A stretch of DNA of 64,000 bases, taken from positions 1,240,001-1,304,000 of the forward strand of contig OY756145.1 in assembly GCA_963576785.1 (NCBI GenBank), written 5' to 3'. Origin of the DNA: Chlorophyllum brunneum. Lineage: Eukaryota > Basidiomycota > Agaricomycetes > Agaricales > Agaricaceae. Made by a program: the position numbers and the translations under genes. Positions 1-12,196 of this stretch are shown here, in pieces (within the stretch, counting starts at the first letter, position 1; each line of letters begins with the position of its first letter). Under the pieces are notes generated by a model that did no database searches, was not told the DNA's origin, and was given only the letters and a program-made list of their open reading frames with translations.

Positions 1-920
1 AGGGTGGGGGCTTTGGACGTCTTCTGTCTGATATTAGCGGTCTTCACGGCCACTCCTTTGGGCTTCCAGCCTCCATTCTTCTTTTTGTTGACGATGGTCT
101 TGAATTCCGCCTCGGTGATTATCTGCATGTCATCATTGGAGATACCCAAACAAATCAGTGATACCCAGAGTGACAATGTGCTCGACGACCTCCATGCGGA
201 CATCATCAGGTTTGTGCGTGGAGCTTTGGGGAACCATGCGGTGGAGGGGAGAAACGTCTGGCTGGGGGTTTCCTCAGCGCGGACAATGATCTTACCAAAA
301 TTGACCCCCAACCAACTGTGGAGGTCGTTCTTCTTCTCATTGACGGCAACCTTGAGCCATCCCGCCTTCATCAAGGTCCCCGTTAGTTCCGTGAAAGCCC
401 GTCCAAAAGCGAGGCCTCCGTCGCTGCTCATGTTGAAGGTACTGCAGGCTTTGACCCACTCTGAGATCTTACCTACCTCTCTTACCGCATCATCGTAGAA
501 TTCTTCAGGAGCATCCTCCTGCTCCATGTCTTCTTGTTGTACTTTGGGTTCCAACTCTTCTTCGACCTGGTCTGCCTAGTCTTTCCCCGAGTAGTATTGG
601 TCACCCTCTGGCCTTACCCGTTTAGAAGCTCGATGGACTGTTTTCTCTCTATCGCCAGATAGGGATGTCGTGGACATTGGAGGTGTGGTCGACCTTCTGC
701 TGAGGACCGACGAGGGAATCGTGTTGCTGTAGGCCTGATCGGTGGGAACGAATGGCCTAGGTGCAGTTGGTGTCCTAGGAAATAGGATGCCTGGAGGTGG
801 CAGAGCCATGGAGGCCGCGAATATGGAGGAGAGTGGAACATGTGTTGTGTCCCCGAAGATGTCTCCTTCACTGTCAGGTGTAGGATCTCTCGGAGAGAGA
901 TTGGAATGTAACACAGGCAT
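1..920 (-). pseudogene. LINE ORF1 (gag-like) N-terminal part, one in-frame stop, cut by window edge
   Basis: One reading frame runs on the minus strand from an ATG at 920-918 to base 1. A single TAG at 576-578 interrupts it, directly after residues GKD. The first ~115 residues are rich in Pro, Ser and Thr. The second part is charged and holds a segment with WLKVAVNEKKNDLHSWLGV and then a Lys-rich stretch (KTIVNKKKNGGWKPKGVAVK). Codon-level openness on both sides of the stop argues that this is the true strand; the plus-strand reading frame here is its shadow. The composition and the neighbouring LINE suggest ORF1 of a Tad1/I-like LINE, an RNA-binding protein, but no zinc knuckle lies in the visible part. 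It abuts the plus-strand LINE L1 head-on, which could be a twin-priming 5' inversion. The family assignment is inference. Confidence 0.55.
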
Positions 921-1009
921 GAAATGTATCCTAGTACTGTAGACTGGTACCGTATAATTGAGTTTTGCAAATCGATGGTGGTAGTACAAGTCAAAGAAGG
1001 GATGGCCCT

Positions 1010-4000
1010 GGGGTAGATTGTCTTGTCACCGAAGTCCTCAACCTTGTGAGGACGACTCTGTCTGTGACCATACTAACTTGTTATGCCTCGGACCCTAATC
1101 TACCAGACATGGTCATTGACCTGTTGTTTGTTTTGGGAATGTTACCATATATCCCCACCCATACTATCCAAGAAGACGATTGGTACAATTCGGACCATGC
1201 CCCCCTCCTAATTCGAATTCCTATTCTGCAAATGGACATTGTCATCGAAAGATTGACAATCCCCAAAGACTCGGATGAGGAAACCAGGTTCCTGACAGAC
1301 ATAGCGGAAGGAATCAACAACAAGAACTGGCCAATGAATGATGCAGAAGAGCTGGAGAGAGCTGTTGCCAAATTGGGAGTTTTATTTGACAGATCCTGGA
1401 ATCACAACATGAGGAAGACCAAGATCACCACTAGATCCAAGACCTGGTGGAATGAGGAATGCTCCACTGCACTCGCTACACACCATGCAGACCACAAGAA
1501 CAAGCGCAAATGGAACGCTTTTTGCAAGACCACAAGGAGGACAAAAAGAGCGTATTTCGACAAGAAGATCCCAGAAATCTCAGTCGACTAAAAACAACCG
1601 TGCAATCTGATGCCATGGGTCAAAGAACACGTGCTCCTGGCTACGGAAGCCATACGTCATAACAGCCGACCTTGTCTTACTGTGGACAACTTATGGATGG
1701 CTCTCAATCAACACTATAATGCCGCCCATGACAGACCAGTTAATGCGGCAGTATTAGACAACCTTTCTCTGCCAAATGGAATGGAGAATAGGACTTGGGT
1801 GAATTTCTCTCTCCTCGAGATAATGGAATCACTCAAGGATACCTTGAATTCTTCTGCCCCTGGCCCCGACCACATTTCCTAGTCCCATCTCAAGCAGATC
1901 GTCGCCAATGACACATGCCCGATCTCTTCCTCAAAATCAGCAGTGCATGTCTAACTATCAGACATTGGCCTGCACATTTCAAAAAGTCAATGTCAGTAAT
2001 CATCCCCAAACCCAACAAACCTGACTACTCCACTCCAAAGGCATTCAGACCAATTGTCCTCCTCAATATGCTTGGCAAGTTGATTGAAAAGATGCTCACT
2101 AAACGACTACAATTCGAGGTGGTGAAATTCAAAGTTCTCCACCCTCACCAACTGGGAGCCATCCACTAGCAATCCACCAAAGACACGGGACTCTTTCTGA
2201 CACACATCATCCGGGGAGCTTGGATGAAGAAGAAGAAGACATCGGTGCTTGCATTTGATGTGGCCCAATTCTTCCCCTCCCTTAATCACAATTTCCTCAT
2301 CGATATACTGGGTCGGCAGGGATTTCCCCCACAAATCGCAGCATTCTTCAACAACTACCTTAAAGATTGCCGCACAATCTACCGGTGGAATAATGAAGTC
2401 TCCCTGGAATATGATGCAGTGGTGGGAGTGGGTCAAGGGTCTGCCCTCAGCCCTATTCTCTCTGCCTTATATCTTGCCCCCCTCCTTCACATATTTGACA
2501 CCTGCATGGAGGAACACCGGGACAGATGGGACTTTGATGTCCTATCTTTTGTAGATGACGGCACCTTAGTTGTGCAATCCCCGTCCCTTGAATGGAACGT
2601 CGAAATCCTACAACACATATACCGCGAAATGGAGCAGCTCATGAATGAATTCGGCCTGGAAATTGAATACAGCAAGTCCAAAGTCTTTCACTTCATGCGT
2701 GCAAGACAGGACTCCAATCCCTCTATTGATTTGGGATCACCTCTGTTCACTGGCCGCACTCCCCTCAAACTGAAAGCCCATTGGCGCTATCTCGGTTTCT
2801 ACTTTGACTGGACATTGACCTTCAAGGAACATGTTCGATTCTACTCTGCCAAGGCGATATCCACGATCAAGGCAATGAAAATGCTAGGGAACTCTGTAAG
2901 AGGTCTGTCCCCTGGCAACAAAAGATTACTATACCGTTTGTGTGTTGTACCAGTGGTGACATATGGATACCAACTTTGGTTTCATGACAAGTCACGGACT
3001 AAAGGGACTTGTGAAATCCTCAACAAGATGCAGCAAAGCACGGCCCTCTGGATTACCGGGGCCTTCCGGACTTCTCCCACCAGCAGCGTCGAGTCCCTCG
3101 CAGGGCTCATGCCTATAAAACTCCATCTCCAAAAGTTGGCTGAATGACAATCATCGAGGCTTCATATGTTGGATGATGAACATGCATTGGCAAGATTGAT
3201 GAAAGAGTTTCATTCTTCCCCACACTGCCTTCACATCAAGAACTTCACGGAGATTCAGAAGAAGAAGACACTTGGAGCTGTGATGGATATTTTGTGCCCC
3301 ACCCCCAAGACTCGGTATATAGAACATTTCAATTCTGTTTCTAAATCTCTCTGGCCTGGACATAAGTTACTTGACTGTTTCTCTACTAATGTATCTTTCA
3401 TAGGATTTAACCGGGACAGCCCTCACCTCTCGAAGACACTTTGGGACTATGTTACGACTAATGCAACGATGGACGACAAGTCCATTATTATCGGCATAGA
3501 CAGCTTGGTCTACCCCAACCCCAACCTGCTTGCCAGCCAGTTCATGGCGGCAGCTACTATTCGACACCTAGACAGCAGGAGCTCTATTATGAAGAGGCTC
3601 GGAGGAACTACGTCGACAGACACAGAACTGGTCACGCAGTACCTAGGAATCACCAAGGTACTCCAACCACAGAATACGACCAGGTCGAACACATTCATGT
3701 GTTCACCGACTCCCTTGCAGCCTCTCGGCTCCTACTTGACTGCTTGCTGCACTCCTGCCAGTGACAATCCATCCTCATGTCGAAGGCGCTGGTGACTTGG
3801 TTCTGCAAGTCGGACCAACACTGCCTTTCATTCTATTACACGCCGTCAAAGTGCAAATATGGTATACAAAAAGCCACACACGATTGGATTCAGACAGTCG
3901 CCTGGCCTAACTGGGGTCAAAATCACCGAGTCCCTAATTCCAAGGACTTCCTGTGCAAGAAGTCCACTGAACGAGCAATCTATACATAGCAGGCCATGTT

Positions 4001-4447
4001 TGGATTCAAGAAATACAGCGGTAGCTCCTTCCTCCACCTCCCAGTGTGAGTGAATGGGGCCTCTGCTCTACCGTCACACATCAAGTCCAGTCCCTGGATA
4101 TGGGAATGCGGTCACCAGCCTCAGCTCTTCGCAAGAGCATGTCACGCCATCTTATGCCACGTCCCGATCAGGGAGTATCCACTTCAATTCTTCCCCAACG
4201 AGGACCTATCATGCCACCACTGTAACAATCAAATGGTACAGACTAGGTCGCACATCCTCTATTGTTGCAACAACTTCGATCATCATTTTGGCATCGACAC
4301 CATCAAGACTTTCATCAATTACTTGCATCGTAACCCTACTGCATTCAGCTTCCCTCCAGAACCTGACCACCCTCATATCCACGCCAGGTCAATACCCTCA
4401 TTGCATCGTCATCAAGTCCAAAGGAGGTTTGGGTCTGCGCCTGTGTA
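1010..4447 (+). pseudogene. L1 ORF2: endonuclease end, reverse transcriptase, RNase H, zinc motif
   Basis: ORF2 copies LINE RNA into DNA at a nick made by its own endonuclease. The visible endonuclease end has DWYNSDHAP (catalytic SDH). RT motifs follow: AFRPIVLLNMLGKLIEK at ~2039-2095, AFDVAQFFPSLNH at ~2252, GVGQGSALSPIL at ~2425 and an intact FVDD at ~2550, inside a 307-codon open stretch (2224-3147). RNase H is recognisable from GGTTSTDTELVTQYLGI and VFTDSLAAS (~3690), but it is shifted in frame. A CHHCNNQMVQTRSHILYCC zinc-like motif lies at ~4215-4270. There are stops at 1589-1591, 1880-1882, 2167-2169 and 3145-3147, and at least two frameshifts. The copy is dead, but its RT core is well preserved. 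Confidence 0.85.
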
Positions 4448-4911
4448 AATCCTTTTCTTTTTCCTTTTTTCTTATGCTCTCCCAGTTATGGACTTCAAAT
4501 TCATTTCTTTATCTCTCCCTTCCTTGCTCGTTTACTATTTTATATATAGTTTTCATTCAAAACCCATCTCTCCCGTAGTGTCTGGGCAAATGCCCTCCCA
4601 CATGCTAGTACTGTTCGTTGTTCCCCCTTGGGATTGTGAGTAGATAGTTTCTTTCTATCAATTTCTCTCTCCCACTCTCTCTCTTTCCGAATTCCTCTTT
4701 TCTTTTCCTTGCTGATCAACTTAGGTACCAAACATCTCTCTAGTGTATGCGCTAGATGGCGTCGAGTCTCATGGAGTTAGTTTACATATAGTTTACTTTC
4801 CTTGCTCCAAACATTCTGTATGTTCTACCTTTGTATGTATGTACACATGGACTGCATTCAAGTACCACTATATAAATTGTTGATTTTAAAAAAAAAAAAA
4901 AAAAAAAAAAA
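1010..4911 (+). mobile_element. LINE L1, Tad1/I-like, 5' truncated, poly(A) tail
   Basis: This non-LTR retrotransposon copy begins inside the endonuclease domain and ends in a 24-base A-tract (4888-4911) after a ~440 bp 3' UTR. The order is endonuclease end, reverse transcriptase, RNase H remnant, C-terminal zinc motif. It is the most diverged LINE subfamily in the window: its 3' end reads TATAAATTGTTGATTTT before the tail, unlike the CCTTAAACATG-type end of copies L4-L15. The 5' boundary is approximate because the sequence upstream is an inverted ORF1 piece. The A-tract is followed at once by the 5' end of L2, so L1 may have inserted into L2. Confidence 0.85.
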
Positions 4912-7900
4912 GATATAAGGGCTCTCGAAGCTACGGTGACTGGGGGGACTTTAGGCATGCTCATACAACAGCCAAGCATTGGTTCTTCGATTCCAAGATT
5001 GAAGAGATTGCTTCTACCAACAAGCAACCCTGGGACCTTATAGAGTGGGTCAAGGCTTGTAAGTTACCCCCCTGTGAGGCTATCCAGTTTAATGGACAGC
5101 CTTGTCATGGTATGGACTCCTTTTGGGACACTCTCCACTCAACATATAACTCTGCCACTGATTGGTACTGTGACATGTCTGTCCTCGATCCTGTCCCTGA
5201 TCTTCCAGTCAGGGAGTGGACCCCCTTTTCAGCATTGGAGCTTATGGAGGCTTTGTTCTCCTACTCTAACATGTCTTCTCCGGGGCCAGACCATGTTATG
5301 TGGTCCCACCTCAAGTATATTGTCATCAATGAAGATTGTTTGACAGTGTTCCTGCATCTGGCCAATACCTGCCTCACAGTGGGCTACTGGCCCTGCAGCT
5401 TTAAGGAGTCACTCTCAGTTATTATTCCAAAACCAGGAAAGCCCTCCTACTCTACCCCCAAGGCATTCAGGCCTATTGTCCTCCTGAACATGCTTGGTAA
5501 ATTGGTTGAGAAAATGCTTTCCAACTAAATCCAGTTTGATGCCATTAAACATGACATCTTTCACCCCCATCAGCTCAGAGGTATCCACCAATGTTCTACT
5601 GAGGACACTGGGTTGTTTCTTACCCATCTGGTTCATGCTGGGTGGGCCAAGGGTCTCAAAACAAGTGTTGTCATATTTGACATTGCTCAGGTCTTTCCCT
5701 CTTTGAACCATGAGATGCTCATGGCCATACTTGCCAAGCAGGGGTTCCCACTTAACATGAGGACCTTTTTTGCTTCATACTAGGGCCGTTCTACTGTTTA
5801 TATGTGGAACAGCTTCTCCTCTGATCCCTGGGGTGCAGACGTGGGCATTGGACAGGGCTCTGCCATGTCCCCTATCCTCTCTGGCCTCTATATCGCCCCT
5901 CTTATGAAGGTCTTTGACCTACAGATTACTTCCCCTGGGAGTACTCTGTTGTCCTATGTTAATGATGGTACCATTGTCACCCAGACTAAGACTTAGGACA
6001 AGAACTTGGACACCCTCAAGGGGGTGTACATTGTTCTCTTCAATCTTTTTGTAGCATTGGCATGGTCATGGAGCATGACAAGTCTAAACTATTCCACTTT
6101 TCCAGGAAGCCTGGAGACATAAACTCCCCCCTTGATTTGGATTTTGGCCCATTCACAGGGGACACTCCTCTCTACCCTAAGACCTATTGGAGGTACCTGG
6201 GCTTTTATTTCGACCATGCCCTGAACTTTTAGGAGTACATTTGGCATTACTCTACCAAGGCTCTCTCCACTGTGAAAGCAATGGGGATACTTGGTAACTC
6301 CTCCCATGGTCTGACCCCCAAGCAGAAGCAGCTTCTCTTTAGGTTGTGTGTTATGCCTATTGTGACATATGGCTTCCATCTGTGGTATTTTGACAGGGCT
6401 TGATGTAAGGGTCTTCTCAAATCCCTCAATACCATGCAACACAAGGCTACATTGTGGATTACCAGTGTGTTCCGCACCTCCCCCTCTGGTAGCACCAAAG
6501 CCCTCACTGGTCTCATCCCTGTCCACCTCTATCTGAAGAAGTTGGCCTCAAGAGCAAACTACTGTCTCACTATCCTCTCCAATACCCACTCTCTTCAATC
6601 CCTCCTTGATTGTCCGAATGCCAAGGGTGCTCCCCCCACACCCTCTCTCTGTCTCCCTTTTGACCAATTGCCTTGTTAGGCAGGTCAAGGGCTCCCTTAT
6701 GGAAGCTGTCTCCATGCTCCCATCCCTTACTAAACAGTTTGATCCCTGCTCCACATTGGCCCAACCTGGTCATTGTCTCCTGGACTACTTTGCAGCCCAG
6801 ATATCCTTCCATGACTCTCCTCATTCTTGTGATGAGAGAGCTGTGCATATACAGCATCTGAACAGCACCTTGGAACGTGCTAATGCCAATCCCTGGGTTC
6901 TCACTGTGGCAACAGATGCAAGTCTACTACTGCAGGGGGAGTTTCAGGCAGTTTCTGCTGCCCAGATTTAATGGTCAGGCCAGTATGTCTTCCAGACAAG
7001 ACATGTAGCCAGCCAAGTGACAGCTCCTGATGTGGAGCTGTATGCTATCCGGATCGCAATTGGGAAGGTTACCAGCCTCTCTGACTGCAATTCCATTGTT
7101 CTGTTCACTGACTCTCCTAGTGCTGCCAAGAGGGCAGTGGACCCCTCCATTCACTCTGGTCAGGCTCACTTGCTTGCTGTATGCAATGCTCTTATGGAGT
7201 GGTTTGGGACTCACCCTGAACACTCCTTTCATATCTAGCATGCTTACTCTTTGGAAAAGTAGGTCATTCATGGTACCATACACCAGTACTATACCAAACT
7301 CCAGGTCTCTGCAGGTTCCCATCCACAAACCTCCCTTGACTCCCTTTGTCAGAAGGTTGTCAGGGTCTGCTAGGATGCCTGGATCACCCAATTCCAGGAT
7401 CCTACTTACTCGGGCAGCTGGTTCATGGCTCTCAAAGGGTACAATGGTAAGCCCCTCTAGTCTACCTACCTCAATGGAGGTTTCTGGCTACCTTCTGCCA
7501 CAGTGGAGTCCAACTTGCTGTCAGCCCACATGTGTAGGGTTATTCTCAACCATATGCTGATTGGAGCCTATAGGTCTTGGTTCTTCCAAGATGAACCATT
7601 TTGGTGTCCATGTGGGGCTCCCTTCAAGTCTTGTGTGCATATCCTTACCTCTTGTCTGAGGTTAGACTCCTCTAGGGGGTACCCTACTATGCCAGGTGCC
7701 CTTGTCAAGTTCTTGAAGATGAACCCTCAGGCATTGGCCTTCCCATCCATTCCCCAGGGAATTGAATAACTGGCTCAGGGTAGGTGGGTTATTGTCTGGT
7801 ACTGGAGGCCTCTGGTGAAGACTTGGTGAACACTCTCAATGACCAATGAATGGGCCTGAACCCTATGGCTACTAGGTGTGGTGAAGATGCCAATAGCCAC

Positions 7901-8344
7901 ACAAATAGTGCAGTCAATTACTCTGGCAAGGGTGACTGTGGCCAGGGGATTGGGTCTTAGTAAAAGGGAGTTGGGGCCTAGCTGGGCTAGTAACTGGGTG
8001 CATTGCCACCACTGGGCATTTACAGGGAATTGACACATACTGACTGGGCCTGGTCTTTGGACTGGGTCACTGGTTGGGGGACCTCCCTACCCACTTGCCT
8101 CCTCTGGTGTCCACTCCCCTCACCCTTTGGGCTCGGGAGTAGGATGCGACTCTTCCTACCATTAGTCTTGGGCAATGGTACTTATGCTTGGTAGGGCATA
8201 GTTACCACTATGCTTGGTAGGGCATAGTTACCACTTTCTCCATAGATACCTGCTAGTCTACTCATTTGTATTCCAGCCACAGGCTGTGTTTGAGCACCAC
8301 ATTATAAATTGGCCTTAGGCCGTGATTTTTAAAAAAAAAAAAAA
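4912..8344 (+). mobile_element. LINE L2, 5' truncated, poly(A) tail
   Basis: This second plus-strand LINE starts directly after the L1 A-tract and ends in A(14) at 8331-8344, preceded by a ~570 bp 3' UTR. It belongs to a subfamily distinct from L1 and from L4-L15, judging by RT sequence and the 3' end (TTGGCCTTAGGCCGTGATTT). It starts in the linker between endonuclease and RT. A copia D fragment follows the tail directly. Confidence 0.85.
4939..7768 (+). pseudogene. L2 ORF2: RT, RNase H and C-terminal zinc motif
   Basis: Translation gives a LINE RT with KAFRPIVLLNMLGKLVEK at ~5460-5515, a DIAQVFPSLNHEM motif at ~5680 and GIGQGSAMSPILSGLY at ~5845. The catalytic box reads YVND at ~5955 instead of YVDD, so the first catalytic Asp is lost. 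RNase H shows VATDASLLL (~6907), TAPDVELYAIRIA (~7020) and VLFTDSPSAAKRAVD (~7100), i.e. D, E and D residues. A zinc-binding end FWCPCGAPFKSCVHILTSC lies at ~7600-7660. Stops at 5527, 5782, 5995 and 6232 and several frameshifts break it. It is clearly non-functional. Confidence 0.85.
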
Positions 8345-8640
8345 GAATTGGTTGGATTAGGGAGGTGTGTTAGAGTATGCAAGTTGTGATCTGTACCAAG
8401 TTATAGATTGTGAGGTGATGGATTGATTGTGTCATGTGATGGGTTGAACTTAGACACCTGTGGATGTCTCAGAGGCTTCTCTAGTCTCTAACAATAGTCC
8501 ACAGATGAGTAGAACCTTGTACACTTATTCTCTAGTCTCTAACAATAGTCCACAGTCTCCAGAGATATCTGGTCACTTAATAGACTTATTTCTTACTCTC
8601 TAGGACTGTTCAACAGTCCCACTGCATACTACCTTTATCA
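8345..8640. mobile_element. Copia D1 fragment: 3' interior end plus one LTR (8368-8640)
   Basis: Bases 8345-8367 match the interior end that precedes the 3' LTR in the D3 element, including a purine-rich GGATTAGGGAGGTG. The LTR then runs from TGTTAGAG to CTTTATCA, 273 bp, with TG...CA ends. Only the 3' end of the element remains, in plus orientation. It begins right after the L2 poly(A). The right side continues as an Rx fragment. I see no 5 bp target duplication, so the left part was lost. Confidence 0.8.
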
Positions 8641-8871
8641 CAAACAGCGGACCAGTCCTCAGGAATACTGTGCTCTCTCAGTAGCAGGGTGTCTACCCAA
8701 GCTAAAGGCTTTATCTCTTAGGAGGAAGGGGCAAAGTTCCTGCAACATGGCTGGATGCAACACCAATATGGGAGCCTGGGAACATGCTGGTCATTCTATG
8801 GACACATGTCATCCCAAGACCCCCATCTCTGGGCTGCTAGGAGTTTGCCTGCAAAGGGCTCCATGTATGGG
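8641..8871 (+). mobile_element. Rx1: right-end fragment of the TIR element
   Basis: About 230 bp match 13396-13628, the right end of the full-length Rx2 copy, including the terminal inverted repeat (TTTGCCTGCAAAGGGCTCC, ending TGTATGGG at 8871). No coding potential. The left side is cut by the D1 LTR and the right side joins LINE L3. Confidence 0.75.
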
Positions 8872-9775
8872 CATTTAAACTTGCCATCGAGCACAACAAG
8901 TCCGAAGTTTTTCATTTCTCCCATAAACAGGGAGATGATAACCTACCACTGGATTTGGGGTATGCTTCTCATACTGGTAATACTCTATTATGCCCTAAGA
9001 CCCATTGGAGGTACTTGGGTTTCTTTTTTGATTACACTGTTACTTTTAAAGAGTATGTTTGGCACTATGCTACTAAGTCTCTGTCCACAGTCAAGGCCAT
9101 GGGCATGCTTGGTAACTTGTCTGGAGGGCTTCTTCCTGCCCAAAAGAGGACTCTCTATTGCTCATGTGTAGTATCTATTGCTACATATGGGTTTTGTCTA
9201 ATAGTGCCCATAATAAGGCCCTTCTGAAACAACTCAACACCATACAGCATAAAGCTGCATTGTAGATCACTAGCATGTTCGACACCAGCCCTACTAGAGG
9301 GGCTGAAGCCTTAGCTGGCCTCATCCCCATCTATCTTCATCTCCAGAAACTAGCTACCTGTGCCATCCACAGGGTTGCCACACTTTCTCAGAATCACCCT
9401 GTACATTCTGTAATGGGATGTTAGTATACTGCTGGGTGTGTTCCACAACCCAGATCAATTGCTCTTATAAGCCCTCCTCAGGCAGTTAAGGTCAGAGGGC
9501 TGGTTATGGAGGCAAACTCTCATTTGCCACAATTAACAGAGACGTTCAAGCCATTTGTGCTTGAAGCATTGCCAGGTTCTTGTGTCCTGGACTGCTACAT
9601 GGCCTAGGTGACTTTCAAAATATATGACGTCTCACTCGGTAGAAGCCTGGTGGGACGTGAAGTGGATTTGCTCAATGACACTCTTCAAGAGTATTGTGAG
9701 GACAGACAGGTGGTCTACACAGTGACAGATGCAAGTCTGCCATTGATTGGAGACTACCAGACAGTTTTGGCTGCC
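8872..9775 (+). mobile_element. LINE L3 fragment: RT thumb to RNase H start
   Basis: Translation gives the LINE RT thumb (THWRYLGFFFDYTVTFKE at ~9000; VKAMGMLGNLSGGLLPAQK at ~9095) and continues to the RNase H start (VTDASLPLIGDYQTVLAA at ~9722-9775). It contains stops (for example after RPF at 9225-9227 and at 9262) and frameshifts. It starts at the Rx1 end and is cut at 9775 by the poly(T) of minus-strand LINE L4, so L4 landed in the RNase H region of this copy. Confidence 0.8.
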
Positions 9776-12160
9776 TTTTTTTTTTTTTTTTTTTTAAATC
9801 ATTATGTTTAAGGTAGTGCACAATCACAGTCCACCTGTATCTACTATGACAAGTATATACAATAGAGGGTATTTGAAGATGGGCTCTCCTCTGGCCAAAC
9901 TAAACCACTAACAGGTAGTTTGGGTGAACAATTGCAGAAACATGCATGGATGCACAAATCCTAGACCAAATAAACAAGCGACCCCTAGTCTCCCCTCCCT
10001 AAGGAGAGTATGTGTCAATTCGCAATTAACTCCTATACATGTCAGAGATATGGGGAGCTAGTAAAGGCTGTGTCATATTATCCAACTCCTGCAAGTGGTG
10101 TGTTGGACTTGAATGCAAATGCAGTAGGGTTGCACCCAAGAAAAGATACCAGCTGGTCAATAGAGACCAGCAGGCTACAACATCTCTTGTACAAAGGACA
10201 AGAGCACAGAATATGAGTGCAGGTCTCCAAAGGAGCCCCACACTTGCAGCCAATAGGCTCTAAGGGATGAAACCAGGAGCAGTACTTGCCAGTTGGAGCA
10301 TGCCCAAGAATGGCATGGTTTGCTCTTGTCACAATGGACTGAGAGGGAAAAGAAGGAAGCCAAGAACCTCTGTAGAGGTACATTGGCTATATAACTTTGT
10401 TCTCACTATCCTTGAAAGCAAGAAAGTTCAAACTGTGGTAAGAGGAGTTCTGGAAAGAGAATTTCCAGGCCTTCTGAACAGTTGCCACATTGAGTTTGCA
10501 CAGCAAATTGATAGATGTTGCTGGACTATGTCCAGTGGTGACTTGCAGATTGGTGGCATATAAATGCACCTTCTGATGAATGGACCATTTTTCTGAAGAT
10601 GGAATAGACCAGAATGTGAGAGAATAGCCAGGACAATCCCTGAACCACTCCAACAAAAGACAACAAACAGCTAGAGAGTGTCCCTGACCAGAATGTATGG
10701 ATGGGTCAAGAGCTTGTTTGGCAGAACCAATCGAGTCTGTAAAGACCGCAATATGTACAGTCTCAGAAACTGCTGCAGCAGTTCTCAAAGCCATACAAAT
10801 GGCAAAAAGTTCAGCATTTGGGGCTGTAACCTTGCCAGCTGGGTAACGCAACACATGAAGCCACCATGTCCTCCTATAAACATGGGTAGCAAAAACTGCC
10901 TGGTAGTCTCCAACCAGTAGCAGACTTGTGTCCATTGCTGCATAGACAACCTGTCTGTCCTCACAATACTCGTGAAGAGTATTGTTAAGCAAATCCACTT
11001 GATGACCTGCTGGGTTTCCACTGAGTAAGGTATCATATGTTTTAAAAGTCACCTGGGCCATGTAGTGGTCCAGAAAATGAGAACTTGGCAATGCTTCGAG
11101 CACAAATGGCTCGAATACCTCTGTTAATTCTGGCAAACAAGAGTTTGCCTCTATGACTGGCCCCTTGACCTTAACTGCCTGAGCAGGGGTCATGAGAGCA
11201 ATAGATTTGGGGTGTGGAACACACTCCACCATATACTGATGCCCCATCACAGAATGTACAGGATGGTTCTCAGAAAGTGTGGCTACCCTGTGGACAGCAT
11301 GGATAGCCAGTTTCTTGAGATGAAGATAGACAGGGATGAGGCTAGCTAAGGCCTCAGCTCGTCTGGTAGGGCTGGTGCAGAATACACCTGTGATCCACAA
11401 TGCGGCTTTACACTATATAGTGTTGAGTAGTTTCAGAAGGGCCTTATTATGGGTACCTTCATAAAACCAGAGCCAAAACCCATATGTAGCAATAGGCACC
11501 ACACACAAGCAATAAAAAGTCCTCTTCTGGGCAGGCAGAAGGCCTCGTGATGAGTTACCAAGCATGCCCATGGCCTTGACCATGGACAGAGACTTAGTAG
11601 CATAGTGTCGAACGTACTCTTTGAAAGTGAGAGTGCAATTGAAGAAAAAACCCAAGTACCTGCAATGGGTCTTAGGGCATAAAGGAGTATTGCCAGTATG
11701 GGGGGCATACCCCAAGTCCAGTGGTGGGTTGTCATCTCCCTATTTACAGGAGAAATGAAATACTTCAGACTTGTCATGTTCAACAGCAAGCCTGAATGAG
11801 GTAGTCAAGTGATATATAATCTGGTATGCCTGTTTAAGGCATACTAGATTAGGTTCCCAAGTTCTAGCCTGGGCAATGGCAAGGCCATTGTCGACATATA
11901 AGAGCAAAGTGCTCCTAAGTGTGATTGCCTCCCTGTTATAAAGTTTCATGAAGGGGGCAAGATAAAGGCCAGAGAGGACAGGAGAGAGCAACAAGCCCTG
12001 ACCTACCCCAATGTCCACCTGTCTGAGATCAGACTCATGGTCCCCCCATACATACTGCATAGAGTAGCTGGCCAAATAAGAGGCAAAAAATCTACCCACA
12101 CAGGGGTCAAATCCTTGCTTCCATAGTATAGCCAACAACATATTGTGGTTGAGCAATGGA
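9776..12160 (-). mobile_element. LINE L4 (minus), poly(A) tail at 9776-9795, cut by Rx2
   Basis: T(20) at 9776-9795 is the tail of a minus-strand LINE. Moving right come the 3' UTR (to ~10077), C-terminal zinc domain, RNase H and RT. It ends in the middle of RT motif A at 12160, where the terminal repeat of Rx2 starts. The 3' end (CCTTAAACATAATGATTT in sense) defines the main LINE subfamily of the window. Confidence 0.85.
10078..12157 (-). pseudogene. L4 ORF2: RT palm/thumb, RNase H, C-terminal zinc motif
   Basis: Three long open pieces (12165-11740, 11715-11413, 11400-10387) and one at 10383-10078 cover RT to the end. RT shows GVGQGLLLSPVLSGLYLAP at ~11990; the catalytic box reads YVDN at ~11890 in place of YVDD. 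The 337-codon piece carries RNase H: AAMDTSLLLVGDYQ, TAPNAELFAICMAL and VFTDSIGSAKQALD (D, E, D). The zinc motif is CKCGAPLETCTHILCSC near 10195-10245. Stops at 11740, 11413 and 10387 are few, so this is one of the better-preserved C-terminal halves. The motif D-to-N change fits a G-to-A transition. Confidence 0.85.
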
Positions 12161-12196
12161 CCCATACACGGAGCCCCTTGCAGGCAAACTCCTACA
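12161..12196 (+). repeat. Left terminal inverted repeat of Rx2
   Basis: It starts CCCATACACGGAGCCCC and matches the reverse complement of 13593-13628 with about five mismatches. The central 20+ bases are identical on both sides. Confidence 0.7.
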
